From assembly GCA_022652945.1 (NCBI GenBank), contig JALCRV010000005.1, positions 19,512-83,511 on the forward strand: a stretch of 64,000 bases of DNA, given 5' to 3'. The stretch is from Bacilli bacterium. GTDB taxonomy: Bacteria; Bacillota_I; Bacilli_A; RFN20; CAG-288. Positions 1 to 8,807 of this stretch are shown here, in pieces (the stretch's first letter is position 1; each line of letters opens with the position of its first letter). A program made the position numbers and the translations under genes. The notes below the pieces were generated by a model. The model had not been told where the DNA came from, made no database searches, and saw nothing but the letters and a program-made list of their open reading frames with translations.

Positions 1-963
1 CTTTTCCTTCTCGAAATCTCCGAAGTACTGATTGATTTGCATAGTGATCGTCGAGAAGCAATCAGCGACACCTTTGATAGAGAGCTTTTCGAGTCTTTCT
101 TTGCAGGCGGCAACACTTTTATTCATCTCCTCGATCGCTTGATTCAGTCCTAAATGATGAAGCGGATATTCCATCTCTTCCATCTGGTGGTAAGTATCTG
201 AAAGTTCCTTGATACGATCAGGAATCACCTTATCGCACAAAGTATTCAGATAAGGCAGATCGCCCATGACTTTATCAGCGGCATCGATGAGCCTCTCGAT
301 CTCCGGAAGCAGTTTTTTCGCTCCGGTGTAATCAGCGGAGTTCAAGCATTCCTCGAAAGAGGAGAACATCTGCGTAATATGGTTAAAAAGAAACGTAAAA
401 GACGGATCCAATGACATCAAAGCGGTAGCGTTCTGGTCGTGCTTTTCCTTTAAAGTACGGAACTTTTCCTTCAAAGCGACCGACATCGAACGGCATTCAT
501 CTTCCGGATGAAGCAGGTTTTGCAGATCGTTATTCAGCTGCGAAGAAATCTTTTGGAAATCATCCATGGAAGAACGGGTGGAATCGATGATGGGCTTAAT
601 TCCTTTGAACTCCTTCTCCCCGACTAGTTTTTTCAAAGAATCGACAGCGATAAAGCACTGCTTATCGTTGTCGTTAAGAATCTGGGAAAAGCGGTTAAAG
701 ACGGAATCATAAATCTGGACATAGGTCGCATTCTGCTTAGAGATCGACTCGATTCTCTTGATCATATTGGAGCAATCGGTGGAGAAAGAATCGTGAATCA
801 GGTTGTAGCGGTTCTCTAAATCCCTCACCTGCTTACGCGCGGATTGATGGACTAAGAAGACGATGAGCAGACATAAAAGGAAGACACCTAAAATCCCGGC
901 CAAGGCCGAGGCTAAGATGATAAACCACGCTTCCTGATAGAAGGCTACTGCTAAAATAGGCAT
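1..963 (-). CDS. ezrA: Septation ring formation regulator EzrA, partial (C-terminus beyond left edge)
   Basis: EzrA is a membrane-anchored spectrin-like regulator of FtsZ ring assembly found in Bacilli. The minus-strand frame opens with ATG at 963 and stays open for 321 codons to base 1, so the C-terminal part lies outside the window. The first residues are MPILAVAF, followed by one membrane segment at about residues 10-37 and then a long charged, helical region. Near residue 270 a stretch with LPYLNTLCDKV, IPDRIKEL and MEEMEYPLHHL matches the conserved EzrA pattern. An AGGAG ribosome site lies about 11 bases upstream. It follows the CcpA-like gene by 52 bases with no visible terminator between them, so the two may be co-transcribed. 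The family call rests on the topology and this conserved stretch. Confidence 0.8.
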   Translation of the reverse strand, partial: MPILAVAFYQEAWFIILASALAGILGVFLLCLLIVFLVHQSARKQVRDLENRYNLIHDSFSTDCSNMIKRIESISKQNATYVQIYDSVFNRFSQILNDNDKQCFIAVDSLKKLVGEKEFKGIKPIIDSTRSSMDDFQKISSQLNNDLQNLLHPEDECRSMSVALKEKFRTLKEKHDQNATALMSLDPSFTFLFNHITQMFSSFEECLNSADYTGAKKLLPEIERLIDAADKVMGDLPYLNTLCDKVIPDRIKELSDTYHQMEEMEYPLHHLGLNQAIEEMNKSVAACKERLEKLSIKGVADCFSTITMQINQYFGDFEKEK

Positions 964-1015
964 TTATTTTTGCTCCTATTAGGCAAGTCGATAAAGACCT
1001 GCTACTAGTATCTTA

Positions 1016-2026
1016 TTACTTCTTGGTAGAACCGCGAACAGCAAATTGCGATTTAAAGCGGAAGACTTTCTGATCAAGTTCGCCTTTAAGCAATTTGGTG
1101 AGCATTCTCATCGCGATCGAACCGACTTCAAATAAGTCGATTTCTAAAGAGGAAACTTGCGGACGGACAATGTAAGAGTACTTAGTGCCGACGACGGAAA
1201 TAACTTCGATTTCATCAGGTATCTTGACTCCATCCTCGATGGCGGCGTTAATGACAGCGCAAGCCAAGGAATCACGCGGGCAGATGAATAAGCCGTGACG
1301 GTGAGAAGGAGTCTCAAAATAGACCTTCATATCCGAATACAGTCTTTGATAGGAATCCTCGGAATGAATCAAAGAGACAGACTTCCCATTAGCGGAAGTA
1401 TATTGCAGCAGATTATCGCGGAGATCGTCCATCATATTGCCGGCCATGGTGATATCGAGGAAATTGATCTGGCCATCCGGAGTTCTCTCATAATAATCTT
1501 TGGTAATGTCGATTAAAGTGGACTTATAGTCCAAAGTGATGGAGGCTAATCTTTCATCGGACATTTCGTGGCCGATGACAACCAGAGGGATATTGTAATT
1601 CTGGATGTATTTAATTTCGTTCTCATCCAGTTCATCATCGAAGATAACCGCGCCATCAACGTGGGAAGAAATCAGCTTTTCGATTTCCTTTTGCGCATCT
1701 TCTTTAGAGCGTCTAGTGACAAACAGTGTGGTCTGATATCCGTAGATCTTGGCGATATCAGTCATGCCTGAGAGCATGTTGCAGATATATACGTAATTGG
1801 TCCCGGGGATAACGATACCGATATTAGTCGATTTATTCGTCGCCAAGCCTCTAGCCAAAGCGGAAGGACGATAACCTAATTCCTTAATGGCATCGGTTAC
1901 TTGTTTCTTGGTCTTCTCGGTAACATTGTTTTTCCCGTTGATGACTCTAGAAACAGTCGCCAGCGAAACGCCCGCTCTTTTTGCGACTCCGTAAATCGTA
2001 GCCCGATCTTTCATGTTGTCTGCCAT
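1016..2026 (-). CDS. ccpA: LacI-family transcriptional regulator, CcpA-like
   Basis: DNA-binding regulator of 336 residues. An N-terminal LacI helix-turn-helix (ATIYGVAKRAGVSLATVSRV, then NGKNNVTEKT and the hinge motif RPSALARGLA) precedes a periplasmic-binding-protein-like effector domain. The N-terminal 60 residues resemble CcpA of Bacillus closely. The effector domain is more divergent, and the usual GH..IAF stretch after the first subdomain is not obvious. I placed the start at 2026 because GGAGGGG lies just upstream; the frame is open up to 2269, but that extension has no family similarity and would run through the promoter. A cre-like site sits in the upstream region, suggesting autoregulation. 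LacI fold is certain; the exact name ccpA is an inference supported by cre sites here and before the glycogen operon. Confidence 0.8.
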   Translation of the reverse strand: MADNMKDRATIYGVAKRAGVSLATVSRVINGKNNVTEKTKKQVTDAIKELGYRPSALARGLATNKSTNIGIVIPGTNYVYICNMLSGMTDIAKIYGYQTTLFVTRRSKEDAQKEIEKLISSHVDGAVIFDDELDENEIKYIQNYNIPLVVIGHEMSDERLASITLDYKSTLIDITKDYYERTPDGQINFLDITMAGNMMDDLRDNLLQYTSANGKSVSLIHSEDSYQRLYSDMKVYFETPSHRHGLFICPRDSLACAVINAAIEDGVKIPDEIEVISVVGTKYSYIVRPQVSSLEIDLFEVGSIAMRMLTKLLKGELDQKVFRFKSQFAVRGSTKK

Positions 2027-2078
2027 AGGTTTTCCCCTCCAGTTGATGAAACAAAATGTAAGAAACGCATTTGTTACA

Positions 2079-2119
2079 TCTATAGTATACTCGAAATTAA
2101 AGCAATGAAAGCGTTTAAA
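2079..2119 (-). promoter_or_regulatory. Promoter of the ccpA-like gene with cre-like operator
   Basis: The plus-strand bases 2106-2119 read TGAAAGCGTTTAAA, matching the core of the CcpA operator consensus TGWNANCGNTNNCA except for the last CA. On the minus strand a TATACT -10 hexamer follows at about 2085-2090; the -35 is weak and would fall inside or beside the cre-like site. Binding there would block RNA polymerase, which fits negative autoregulation. Confidence 0.5.
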
Positions 2120-2233
2120 TGTAAATTTTATAAGCCGTTTTTTCTCTGTCAAGAAACAGAGATTGAAAACATATCTTTTTTCATGTAACAAAAAGTTAAA
2201 AGTACTCGAAAGGCTCGATGGTTTTTTGGACTT

Positions 2234-2258
2234 AAAAAGCCGGGGATGATTCCCCGGC
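2234..2258 (-). terminator. Rho-independent terminator after rubrerythrin
   Basis: An 8-bp perfect GC-rich stem (GCCGGGGA / TCCCCGGC, loop TGAT) is followed on the minus strand by TTTTT. It lies just downstream of the rubrerythrin stop codon. Confidence 0.9.
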
Positions 2259-2281
2259 CTAGAGTTCATAGCGGAAGAACT

Positions 2282-2827
2282 TTAGAAAATTTCGTGAAGT
2301 TCTTTATCGACACGGACGAAATAGGACTGCGGATGAGCGCAAACCGGGCAGGCTTTCGGAGCAGCTTTGCCGACGGTGATGAAGCCGCAGTTAGTGCACT
2401 TCCAAATCTGGACATCATCGGAGATGAAGACATGATCAGTCTTGAGATTCTCAAGAAGCTTTCTATATCTTTCTTCGTGGGTCTTTTCGATGGAAGCGAC
2501 TTTGCGGAACTTATCAGCGATGGCGGCGAAGCCTTCCTGATCAGCGACTTCAGCAAAAGTCTTATACATCTCGGTCCACTCGTAGTGCTCGCCTTCAGCA
2601 GCAGCCACCAGATTTTCCGGGGTCTTGCCGAGTCCGCCTAAAAGCTTAAACCAGATTTCCGCATGTTCCTTTTCATTATCAGCGGTTTCGTTGAAAATCT
2701 TATAGAACTGCATCAAGCCTTCAGCTTTAGCGACATTGGCGAAATAAGTGTACTTATTGCGAGCTTGCGACTCACCAGCAAAAGCGGTCTGAAGATTCTT
2801 TTCAGTCTGACTACCTTTTAATTCCAT
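2282..2827 (-). CDS. rbr: Rubrerythrin
   Basis: Non-haem di-iron peroxide reductase of anaerobes, 181 residues, cytosolic. The N-terminal ferritin-like four-helix domain carries the iron ligands in [20 protein letters not shown] and EKTHEERY. The C-terminal rubredoxin-like knuckle has two CxxC pairs (CTNCG near residue 142 and CPVC near residue 159). Length and domain order are normal for the family. AAGGAGA lies upstream of the ATG. It is a single gene between its own promoter and a strong terminator, consistent with a regulated oxidative-stress defence gene in an oxygen-sensitive cell. Confidence 0.96.
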   Translation of the reverse strand: MELKGSQTEKNLQTAFAGESQARNKYTYFANVAKAEGLMQFYKIFNETADNEKEHAEIWFKLLGGLGKTPENLVAAAEGEHYEWTEMYKTFAEVADQEGFAAIADKFRKVASIEKTHEERYRKLLENLKTDHVFISDDVQIWKCTNCGFITVGKAAPKACPVCAHPQSYFVRVDKELHEIF

Positions 2828-2851
2828 GTTAATGGTCTCCTTTTCATTTAT

Positions 2852-2880
2852 ATTATTGTCTTAATGGAATTCATTTTCAA
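2852..2880 (-). promoter_or_regulatory. Promoter of rubrerythrin with imperfect palindrome in the spacer
   Basis: The minus strand shows TTGAAA (2880-2875), a 17-base spacer and AATAAT (2857-2852). The spacer contains AATGAATTCCATT, an imperfect inverted repeat that could be a repressor site (PerR or similar); this operator role is only an inference. Confidence 0.6.
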
Positions 2881-2947
2881 GTGGGATGCACTTGAATTGA
2901 TATTCCTGTTAAAATACCGCTGAATGGTATAGGTTCAGCAGGAAAAC

Positions 2948-2976
2948 TAGACAAAACAGGCACTTGCATATATAAT
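2948..2976 (+). promoter_or_regulatory. Sigma-A type promoter of the HAD phosphatase gene
   Basis: TAGACA (2948-2953), 17-base spacer, TATAAT (2971-2976), followed 28 bases later by the ATG at 3004 with AAGGAGGAAG as ribosome site. Confidence 0.75.
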
Positions 2977-3003
2977 TTTCTAAAACCAAGGAGGAAGAAG
3001 AGC

Positions 3004-3786
3004 ATGCCAATTAAAGCCGTCTTTGCTGATATCGATCAAACTCTTTATTCCCATAAAACTAATTCCGTCCCCTCTTCCGCTGTCAAAGCTGTCGAGGAGA
3101 TGCAGGCTAAAGGCATCAAGTTCTTTCTCTGCTCCGGCCGCAATTCTTATTTGATCCGTAAATCTGGTGTCTACGATTATATCAAACCCGATGGAATCGT
3201 CACGATGAACGGGGCGCAGGCCATCATCAACGGCGAAAACATCTATCTACATCCGATTCCTCCAGAAGTCGTCGATGCTTTGATTAAGTTTGCTAAGCGT
3301 TTAAGATTCGGCCTTACTCTAATTGAAGAAAAAGAAGGCCATATCAATATGATCGATGAAAGAGTCATCTCGGCTCATGAAAAATACGGGACACGTTTCC
3401 CGCAGCCTAGAACCTTCCCCGATCACTATGACAGGGTTGTTTACCAGGCCATCGCTTACTGCGATGCTTTCGATGAGTCGCTCTTCCTTCCCCACTTAAA
3501 AGAATGCAAGACCGCTCGCTGGGATGAGTTCGCTGTCTATATCATGCCGAAAGACTGCGATAAGTCTAAAGGCGTTGAAGCCGTGATGAAACATCTAGGT
3601 TACTCGCTTGATGAAGCCCTCTGCATCGGAGATGATGCTAATGACTTGGAGATGATCTCTAAAGCCGGCATCGGAGTTGCGATGGGCAATGGCTCCGCTG
3701 ATTTAAAAAAAGCCGCTAAATATGTCACCGGCGATGTCGACGAGAACGGATTTGCCCAGGCTATGAGCAAGTTTGGATTGATTTAA
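3004..3786 (+). CDS. Cof-type HAD-superfamily phosphatase
   Basis: Cytosolic hydrolase of 260 residues in the Cof/HAD-IIB subfamily, which dephosphorylates sugar phosphates, nucleotides or flavin/pyridoxal cofactors. Motif I is FADIDQTLY (nucleophile D8, acid D10), motif II is CSGRN near residue 42, and motif III/IV is seen as a lysine near 190 and GDDANDLEMI near residue 209. The cap between them is the C2B type by length. It has a good promoter and an AAGGAGG ribosome site and is monocistronic, ending at a hairpin. The substrate cannot be told from sequence. Confidence 0.92.
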   Translation: MPIKAVFADIDQTLYSHKTNSVPSSAVKAVEEMQAKGIKFFLCSGRNSYLIRKSGVYDYIKPDGIVTMNGAQAIINGENIYLHPIPPEVVDALIKFAKRLRFGLTLIEEKEGHINMIDERVISAHEKYGTRFPQPRTFPDHYDRVVYQAIAYCDAFDESLFLPHLKECKTARWDEFAVYIMPKDCDKSKGVEAVMKHLGYSLDEALCIGDDANDLEMISKAGIGVAMGNGSADLKKAAKYVTGDVDENGFAQAMSKFGLI

Positions 3787-3841
3787 CGAAATCTTAAGCC
3801 TGATTTAATGATTCAAGCCTGAATCGAAGATATCATTAAGA

Positions 3842-3881
3842 GCCTAGCATAAATGGTTGCCATTTATTGTTAGGCATCTTT
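3842..3881 (+). terminator. Terminator of the HAD gene, overlapping the opposing stop codon
   Basis: A long stem with one bulge (GCCTA..ATAAATGG pairing with CCATTTAT..TAGGC, loop TTG) at 3842-3875 is followed by ATCTTTTT on the plus strand. Its right arm contains the stop codon of the convergent YfhO-type gene. Confidence 0.7.
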
Positions 3882-6854
3882 TTCTTGGCCTTCTTTTTTC
3901 TTCTTATTCTTTAAGAAAGTCACGATGTAGAATCCCCCTAGGCCCATAAGGCCTAATAAAGACATGATAAAACCCAAGGTGAATCCTTTATCGGAATACT
4001 GGATTGAGATTTTATGCTCACCTAATTCCAGTCCTTTAATATCAACAGTCGAGAAAATATTAAACCCGGTTTTAACATCCTTTTTAGTTCCGTCGACATA
4101 GATGGAAATGCCCTTTTCATTCGGCAGAGTGAAAAGGAAAGTTGAAGAAGCGGAAGTCAGATTAAAGGTTCCTTCAAAGCCAGCTCTATTAAAGGAACGA
4201 AGGGGCTTAAGAGAGGAAGCTGCCTGCTTTTTAATTGCCTCGATATATTCTTTCAAGACGGAAAGATCCTCGTAATAGACTTCCTCTTGAAGCTTATAAC
4301 CGACAACCAGCTTCTTAAAACGTGCCTCTAAAGTATGCGTATGGGTCGAGTTATCTTTAAATCCACGGATTCCCATATGCCAATAGGAGCCCATTTCATA
4401 TGAACTTTCATCCAAGATTGTATTGAAGTATTCATTGAAGTAGGCACTGCCGGAGTATGACTCATCGTCTTTTTTGAAATAGAAGTAGAGATTGTAATTG
4501 TTCTTATACGCTTCTTCCGGAACGGTGAATTTCATCTCAATGCTGCTATTGACCGGGGCGTTATAGTACCGATAGGAGAAGTTTGGGTCAATGGCAACTA
4601 ATTCGGCTCCTGAAAAAGTATCGTAGGAATCCATCGGGATTTTCTTAAAGATATCCTTCTGGACTTTCTTCCCTTCGGAGTCTATTTCATAGACTTGATC
4701 AGTCAAAGCTTTATAGATGGCGTTTTGATATTCGAAATCCTCGTACCATTTAATAATCTTGCCTGAGGCGGTCGTCACGCTCTCCCCTTCGGTCACAAAG
4801 GAATTATCGCTTGTCACTGCCATGCCTAAAGGCAAAGCCCAGTTGTTACGATAAACTGATACCGTCTTGACTTTCGGGGTAATCTCCGTCAGTTTATCTA
4901 CAGCGCCTAAGGCGTCATTGTAAATGAATAAAGGATGGTTATTCTGCCGCTCTAATGACGTATCGTCGAAGATGTATTTTAGGCCCAGATAGCAATTGGC
5001 GGCTAAAGTCGAACCTCCATCGTAGCCCTCGAAGAACCCATTATATTGGAAGCCTAATTTACGGGTATATTCTTCTACCGCTTTATCCTCGGAAGAAGAA
5101 TAGTGGGATAGCCCTTTAAATCCGTAAAACATCGCATCGTTATCTATTAAGTTATAGGCCCCCGGACGAATGAAAGTATTCTCCATCCGGTAATTGCCGG
5201 AACTGTCATACTTATAAAGCGCATTAAAATCATCCTGATAAATCGTGTCTTTATTGAAAGTCGTCATCGCCTGATACTGATTATCATCAATATTGGTGAC
5301 AACTACTGCTTCCGCTCCCCGATAAGCTGAATAACAAGAAAGCGGCACGATAACTAAAGAGGTCAATATCGCCAGCAATTTAGAAAACTTCGGATTCTTT
5401 TTCTCCATGAACTCATCGAAGAACAGGAGCAGATCGACGATTAAGAATAAGGCCACACCGACGAAGGAAATATTATCTTTAAAAGTGTTTTCCAAAAGGT
5501 CCTTGCTAAAGGCGGCAATCAGAACCGCTGCCAGCATAATAAGCGGCGGAACCGCATAGGACCATAAAGGATTCTTCCCTGTTTTTTCTACTTGCTTTGC
5601 TCCGAAGTAAGTCAGCATAAAACAGGCGACAAAAGAATAACGAGTCGGGAACCAAGTCGGCGATTTACCACCGTGCATCAAGATATTCAAAGCGAAGGAA
5701 TACATGCATAACATATAGAAAAGGAAGAGACCTAAAGCCGAGAAACGCTCCCAACGTGAATAGTTCTTATTAAATAAGAACAACATGAAGAAAGGTAAAG
5801 TCGTCGTCGCAACGAACATCGTAACATACCCTTCGTACTTTCTGATTAATTCTGAGGAGTAATAATTGTTCTCCATAAAGCCTTGAAGAAGACTGGCAAA
5901 GGTCATATTCGGTCCACCGAATAAATAAGAAAACGCTGAAGCCTTAGTCCCCGCCAGATGATAGAAGGCCGCAAACCACCAGGAGCCAGCTAAAGAGCCT
6001 CCGATAATCGAGAACAAAGCAAATGGCCAAAATAAGTTCCACAGCGGGAACTTCTTCCTAACGTTCTCTTTTCGCCATAAACCGTAATAAGCCAAGCATT
6101 TATAGATAAAATAAAAGACTGAGAAAATGCAGATCATCGCCCCGATATACCAAGAAGTCATCAAGCTAAAAGCCAAAGCCAGGGGATAGATATAATAACG
6201 TTTCTTTCTGAATATATCGTTGATGCCTAAGACGACTAAAGGCAGAATCATCACATCATCCAGCCACATCAGGTTAGAAAGATAAACGAATGAGTAGGAA
6301 CAGAGGGCGTAGGCTACCCCGAAAGCCAGATAAGAAAAGCGGGCTTTCCCATTATCCAACCTAAGCAAAGCGTACATCGTTAAACCCGTGAGAGAAATTT
6401 TGATAATCGAAGTCCACAGCATAAAAGCCGGGATAGCATCATAAGGACAAAAAACGATCAAAAAATTCAGAGGTGAAGCCAGATAATATGTATAAATAGA
6501 CAAAAAATTCCCACCATAAAGTTTGGACATCGTATAAACCAGAGACTCATTGCGTTCCAGTATTCCTTTGAAGTAGCGATAGTAAGCGATATATTGCGAC
6601 TGGGCATCGATCATCAGTATCGTATGTCCCTTTAAAGCGAACGGATAGAAACCATTAACCGCAAAAAGAATCACACAAAGAAGAAAAGGCAGGACAAAAC
6701 TCAGGATAGGTAAAATAACTTCCCGAGAAATAAAGAAAGCTTTTTTATTCTCATGCTTTTCTTCCGCTTCGTTGAAAGACATAACTCTAGCCGCAAAAGG
6801 ATGTGACTTTTTACTCACTTCCACAGCTCCATTCTTCCCTTGATTCTCAATCAT
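3870..6854 (-). CDS. YfhO-type multi-pass membrane glycosyltransferase (GT-C fold)
   Basis: Very large integral membrane protein of 994 residues. After a cytosolic N-terminus of about 45 residues come roughly a dozen hydrophobic segments to about residue 510, a long extracytoplasmic region to about residue 960, and a final membrane anchor with a lysine-rich tail (KNKKKKEG). The first external loop has DAQSQYIAYYRYF, in the position of the acidic catalytic motif of GT-C enzymes. Bacillus YfhO acts in glycosylation of lipoteichoic acid using lipid-linked sugars outside the membrane; a similar role is inferred here. The start has only a weak AGAG ribosome site. It lies apart from other envelope genes. 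The family call is confident by architecture; the substrate is unknown. Confidence 0.8.
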   Translation of the reverse strand: MIENQGKNGAVEVSKKSHPFAARVMSFNEAEEKHENKKAFFISREVILPILSFVLPFLLCVILFAVNGFYPFALKGHTILMIDAQSQYIAYYRYFKGILERNESLVYTMSKLYGGNFLSIYTYYLASPLNFLIVFCPYDAIPAFMLWTSIIKISLTGLTMYALLRLDNGKARFSYLAFGVAYALCSYSFVYLSNLMWLDDVMILPLVVLGINDIFRKKRYYIYPLALAFSLMTSWYIGAMICIFSVFYFIYKCLAYYGLWRKENVRKKFPLWNLFWPFALFSIIGGSLAGSWWFAAFYHLAGTKASAFSYLFGGPNMTFASLLQGFMENNYYSSELIRKYEGYVTMFVATTTLPFFMLFLFNKNYSRWERFSALGLFLFYMLCMYSFALNILMHGGKSPTWFPTRYSFVACFMLTYFGAKQVEKTGKNPLWSYAVPPLIMLAAVLIAAFSKDLLENTFKDNISFVGVALFLIVDLLLFFDEFMEKKNPKFSKLLAILTSLVIVPLSCYSAYRGAEAVVVTNIDDNQYQAMTTFNKDTIYQDDFNALYKYDSSGNYRMENTFIRPGAYNLIDNDAMFYGFKGLSHYSSSEDKAVEEYTRKLGFQYNGFFEGYDGGSTLAANCYLGLKYIFDDTSLERQNNHPLFIYNDALGAVDKLTEITPKVKTVSVYRNNWALPLGMAVTSDNSFVTEGESVTTASGKIIKWYEDFEYQNAIYKALTDQVYEIDSEGKKVQKDIFKKIPMDSYDTFSGAELVAIDPNFSYRYYNAPVNSSIEMKFTVPEEAYKNNYNLYFYFKKDDESYSGSAYFNEYFNTILDESSYEMGSYWHMGIRGFKDNSTHTHTLEARFKKLVVGYKLQEEVYYEDLSVLKEYIEAIKKQAASSLKPLRSFNRAGFEGTFNLTSASSTFLFTLPNEKGISIYVDGTKKDVKTGFNIFSTVDIKGLELGEHKISIQYSDKGFTLGFIMSLLGLMGLGGFYIVTFLKNKKKKEGQEKDA

Positions 6855-6960
6855 TATTTTCTCTATTTCCTAACCTATTAATAAGTGTCTTCTCCCCATA
6901 TTTTCAGCCGTTTTTTTGAAAATCAAAACGAACTGGAACTATAAACTAAAAGAAGCAAAC

Positions 6961-7359
6961 TTACTGAGCTTTCTTTACAAACTTATCAGCGAAGAAATCA
7001 ACCCATAAAGGGTAAATCAATAAGCCGATGGAGGCTACGACTAAGAGCCAGTAAAAAACATTCGAGACAACTTCAACTCCGCCGTGGATATTAGAGACCG
7101 TCGTAATCGCATAAGTAATAATGAATCCAAGAGCGAGCACAATGCCAAGAATAATCAGACCCACATTGATCATGCCGTTCTGTTCTCTTTTAGAAATCGA
7201 CCAATATAAGGAAAAAGAACCGAGAAGGAACTCAAACATAATAAAAGGTAAACGATAAATGCCAAAATTCGGTGACGGCAGGAAAATCAGATAGAGAGTC
7301 AAAAGCGCCAAAGCCGCAGCTAGAACTCCAATATTTTTAATGATCTTTACTCTTTTCAT
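6961..7359 (-). CDS. Small four-helix membrane protein of unknown function
   Basis: A 132-residue protein with four evenly spaced hydrophobic segments (about residues 9-28, 36-52, 62-85 and 98-118), basic N-terminus MKRVKIIKN and basic C-terminus FVKKAQ. No motif that I recognise. AGGAGA lies 10 bases before the ATG. It sits downstream of the sigma-factor pair on the same strand and could be read from it, so a link to that envelope-type regulon is possible but not shown. Confidence 0.7.
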   Translation of the reverse strand: MKRVKIIKNIGVLAAALALLTLYLIFLPSPNFGIYRLPFIMFEFLLGSFSLYWSISKREQNGMINVGLIILGIVLALGFIITYAITTVSNIHGGVEVVSNVFYWLLVVASIGLLIYPLWVDFFADKFVKKAQ

Positions 7360-7432
7360 ATTTCATGCTCTCCTAACGTAGTTATTTTAGCATTTAAGTA
7401 CAATAAAAAAAACCTGATAGATTAATTGAGAA

Positions 7433-8260
7433 TCAAAGATTGAAAATAACCTGAGAAGTCTCGCTTCCATCATTGAAGATGAAAGTCATTTGCTTAGCTT
7501 TCGTAAAGTAGACCTTTAATGAATAATTCTTCTCGCTATAACTAGCGCTGCCTTTAAAGGCACTAAGGGTCTGATCCCAATTAGCCGGGGAATATGTAAA
7601 GGCCTCCATCTGACTGTTGACAAAGTTTATAGTCCAACTGTAAGTGTCATATTTTAAAATAAGGCCTGTTTTACTTCCCTCTTCCAAAACCGCTTCCGCG
7701 GAAGAAGAATTCAAAGAAGCAAATAAGCCAGAATCCGAAGAACTATAGATATAAGTCCCGGAAGCAATCATTCCGAAGGGGAAAGAAGCCGCGCTGCTGA
7801 CTATTTCCTCTTCTGAACTGAATGCCGCTGCACTCCCAGTTTCTGAATTACTCCCAGCGGATGAATCAACAGCCGAGCCCGTCATCGTACTGGAGGAGCC
7901 TTGACCACTATAAGAACCAGCCGGAGAGGAAGGGTTGTTATCAGCAGAATTAATGGTTTCGCTTCTGGAGGTAGGCAAGGAAACGGAGGAATTAACTTCT
8001 CCCGCATGGCTATCAGCTGCCATATTGCCCCGTTTAGCAAAAACGCTTGTTAAGAAAATAGAAGCGCCGGTCACCAAGAAAACAGTCGCAGCGGTAAAAG
8101 TAACTAAAACCACCTTTCTTTTGCCCATTTGTCTTAATGAACTTAAAGAAGGATAGTAAGCCCAATCAACGTCTTTCATCACAGTCTGAAAAGAAGGCCC
8201 GGAATAACTCTGGCTTTTGATAAAGATTTCCTTCAGCTTCTTTTCATCTTTAGTCAACAT
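7433..8260 (-). CDS. Probable membrane-bound partner (anti-sigma-like) of the ECF sigma factor
   Basis: A 275-residue protein whose first 47 residues are cytosolic, followed by one membrane helix (about 49-75), a long serine-rich extracytoplasmic linker (about 80-160) and a C-terminal globular part with YSWTINFVNSQ and several aromatic-rich strands. Its ATG lies inside the end of the sigma-factor gene (11-base overlap), the arrangement typical of sigma/anti-sigma pairs. The zinc-binding HxxxCxxC anti-sigma motif is absent, so the assignment rests on position and topology only. The C-terminal part may be the sensor. It could instead be a secreted effector that depends on the sigma factor. Confidence 0.6.
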   Translation of the reverse strand: MLTKDEKKLKEIFIKSQSYSGPSFQTVMKDVDWAYYPSLSSLRQMGKRKVVLVTFTAATVFLVTGASIFLTSVFAKRGNMAADSHAGEVNSSVSLPTSRSETINSADNNPSSPAGSYSGQGSSSTMTGSAVDSSAGSNSETGSAAAFSSEEEIVSSAASFPFGMIASGTYIYSSSDSGLFASLNSSSAEAVLEEGSKTGLILKYDTYSWTINFVNSQMEAFTYSPANWDQTLSAFKGSASYSEKNYSLKVYFTKAKQMTFIFNDGSETSQVIFNL

Positions 8261-8801
8261 CTTTTCCTTTCTGCTCCGCCAAGTAATTATCGCGGACTTT
8301 TTTAATCGCTCTTTGGTATTTGCTCGTCACGACATTGATCGAGACGTGTAGGGTCTTGGCAATCTCTTTGAATTTCATCTCATCGTAGATACGCATCCTG
8401 ACGATTCTTTTTTCTTCTTTATCTAGGGGAGCAAGCATCTTAATCACATCTTCCGAATCATCGATTTGCGCAACAGTCGTCTCTTGATTCAACCTCTCAT
8501 CATCTAAAGGCAGGACTTTCTTTTTTCGATTCATCTCCCAACAGATATATTTAATAGAAGAGACTAGATAGTACTTGACGTTTTTGATTCTTCCCTTGCC
8601 TTTCAGGATGCTATTGAAGAAATCAGCGAAGCACTTCTGAACCGCATCTTCCGCAGAGTCTTTATCATCGAGGATATCCAAAGCGATATGCCAGATGAGA
8701 TTTTTATAAGTCTCGTAGGTCTCTTCAAAAGATTTTTCCAGCACCGCTCGGGAACCGGATTTATAAGCGCGATGAAGAGCCTTTTTTTCTTTTAAACTCA
8801 T
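8250..8801 (-). CDS. ECF-type RNA polymerase sigma factor
   Basis: A 183-residue sigma-70 family protein with only regions 2 and 4. Region 2 includes LIWHIALDILDDKDSAEDAVQ and a basic helix with YLVSSIKYICWEMNR. Region 4 is a helix-turn-helix with EEKRIVRMRIYDEM and KEIAKTLHVSINVVTSKYQRA. It directs polymerase to a small set of promoters, usually under envelope or surface stress. The partner gene overlaps its 3' end. No ribosome site precedes the ATG; instead a TATAAT box ends 6 bases before it, so the mRNA is probably leaderless. No other in-frame ATG occurs before the region 2 core. Confidence 0.88.
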   Translation of the reverse strand: MSLKEKKALHRAYKSGSRAVLEKSFEETYETYKNLIWHIALDILDDKDSAEDAVQKCFADFFNSILKGKGRIKNVKYYLVSSIKYICWEMNRKKKVLPLDDERLNQETTVAQIDDSEDVIKMLAPLDKEEKRIVRMRIYDEMKFKEIAKTLHVSINVVTSKYQRAIKKVRDNYLAEQKGKDVD

Positions 8802-8807
8802 AGGAAG

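Noticed and set aside
2027..2269. N-terminal extension of the LacI regulator
   Set aside because: It has no family similarity, runs through the promoter and cre-like site, and lacks the GGAGGGG that sits before the ATG at 2026.
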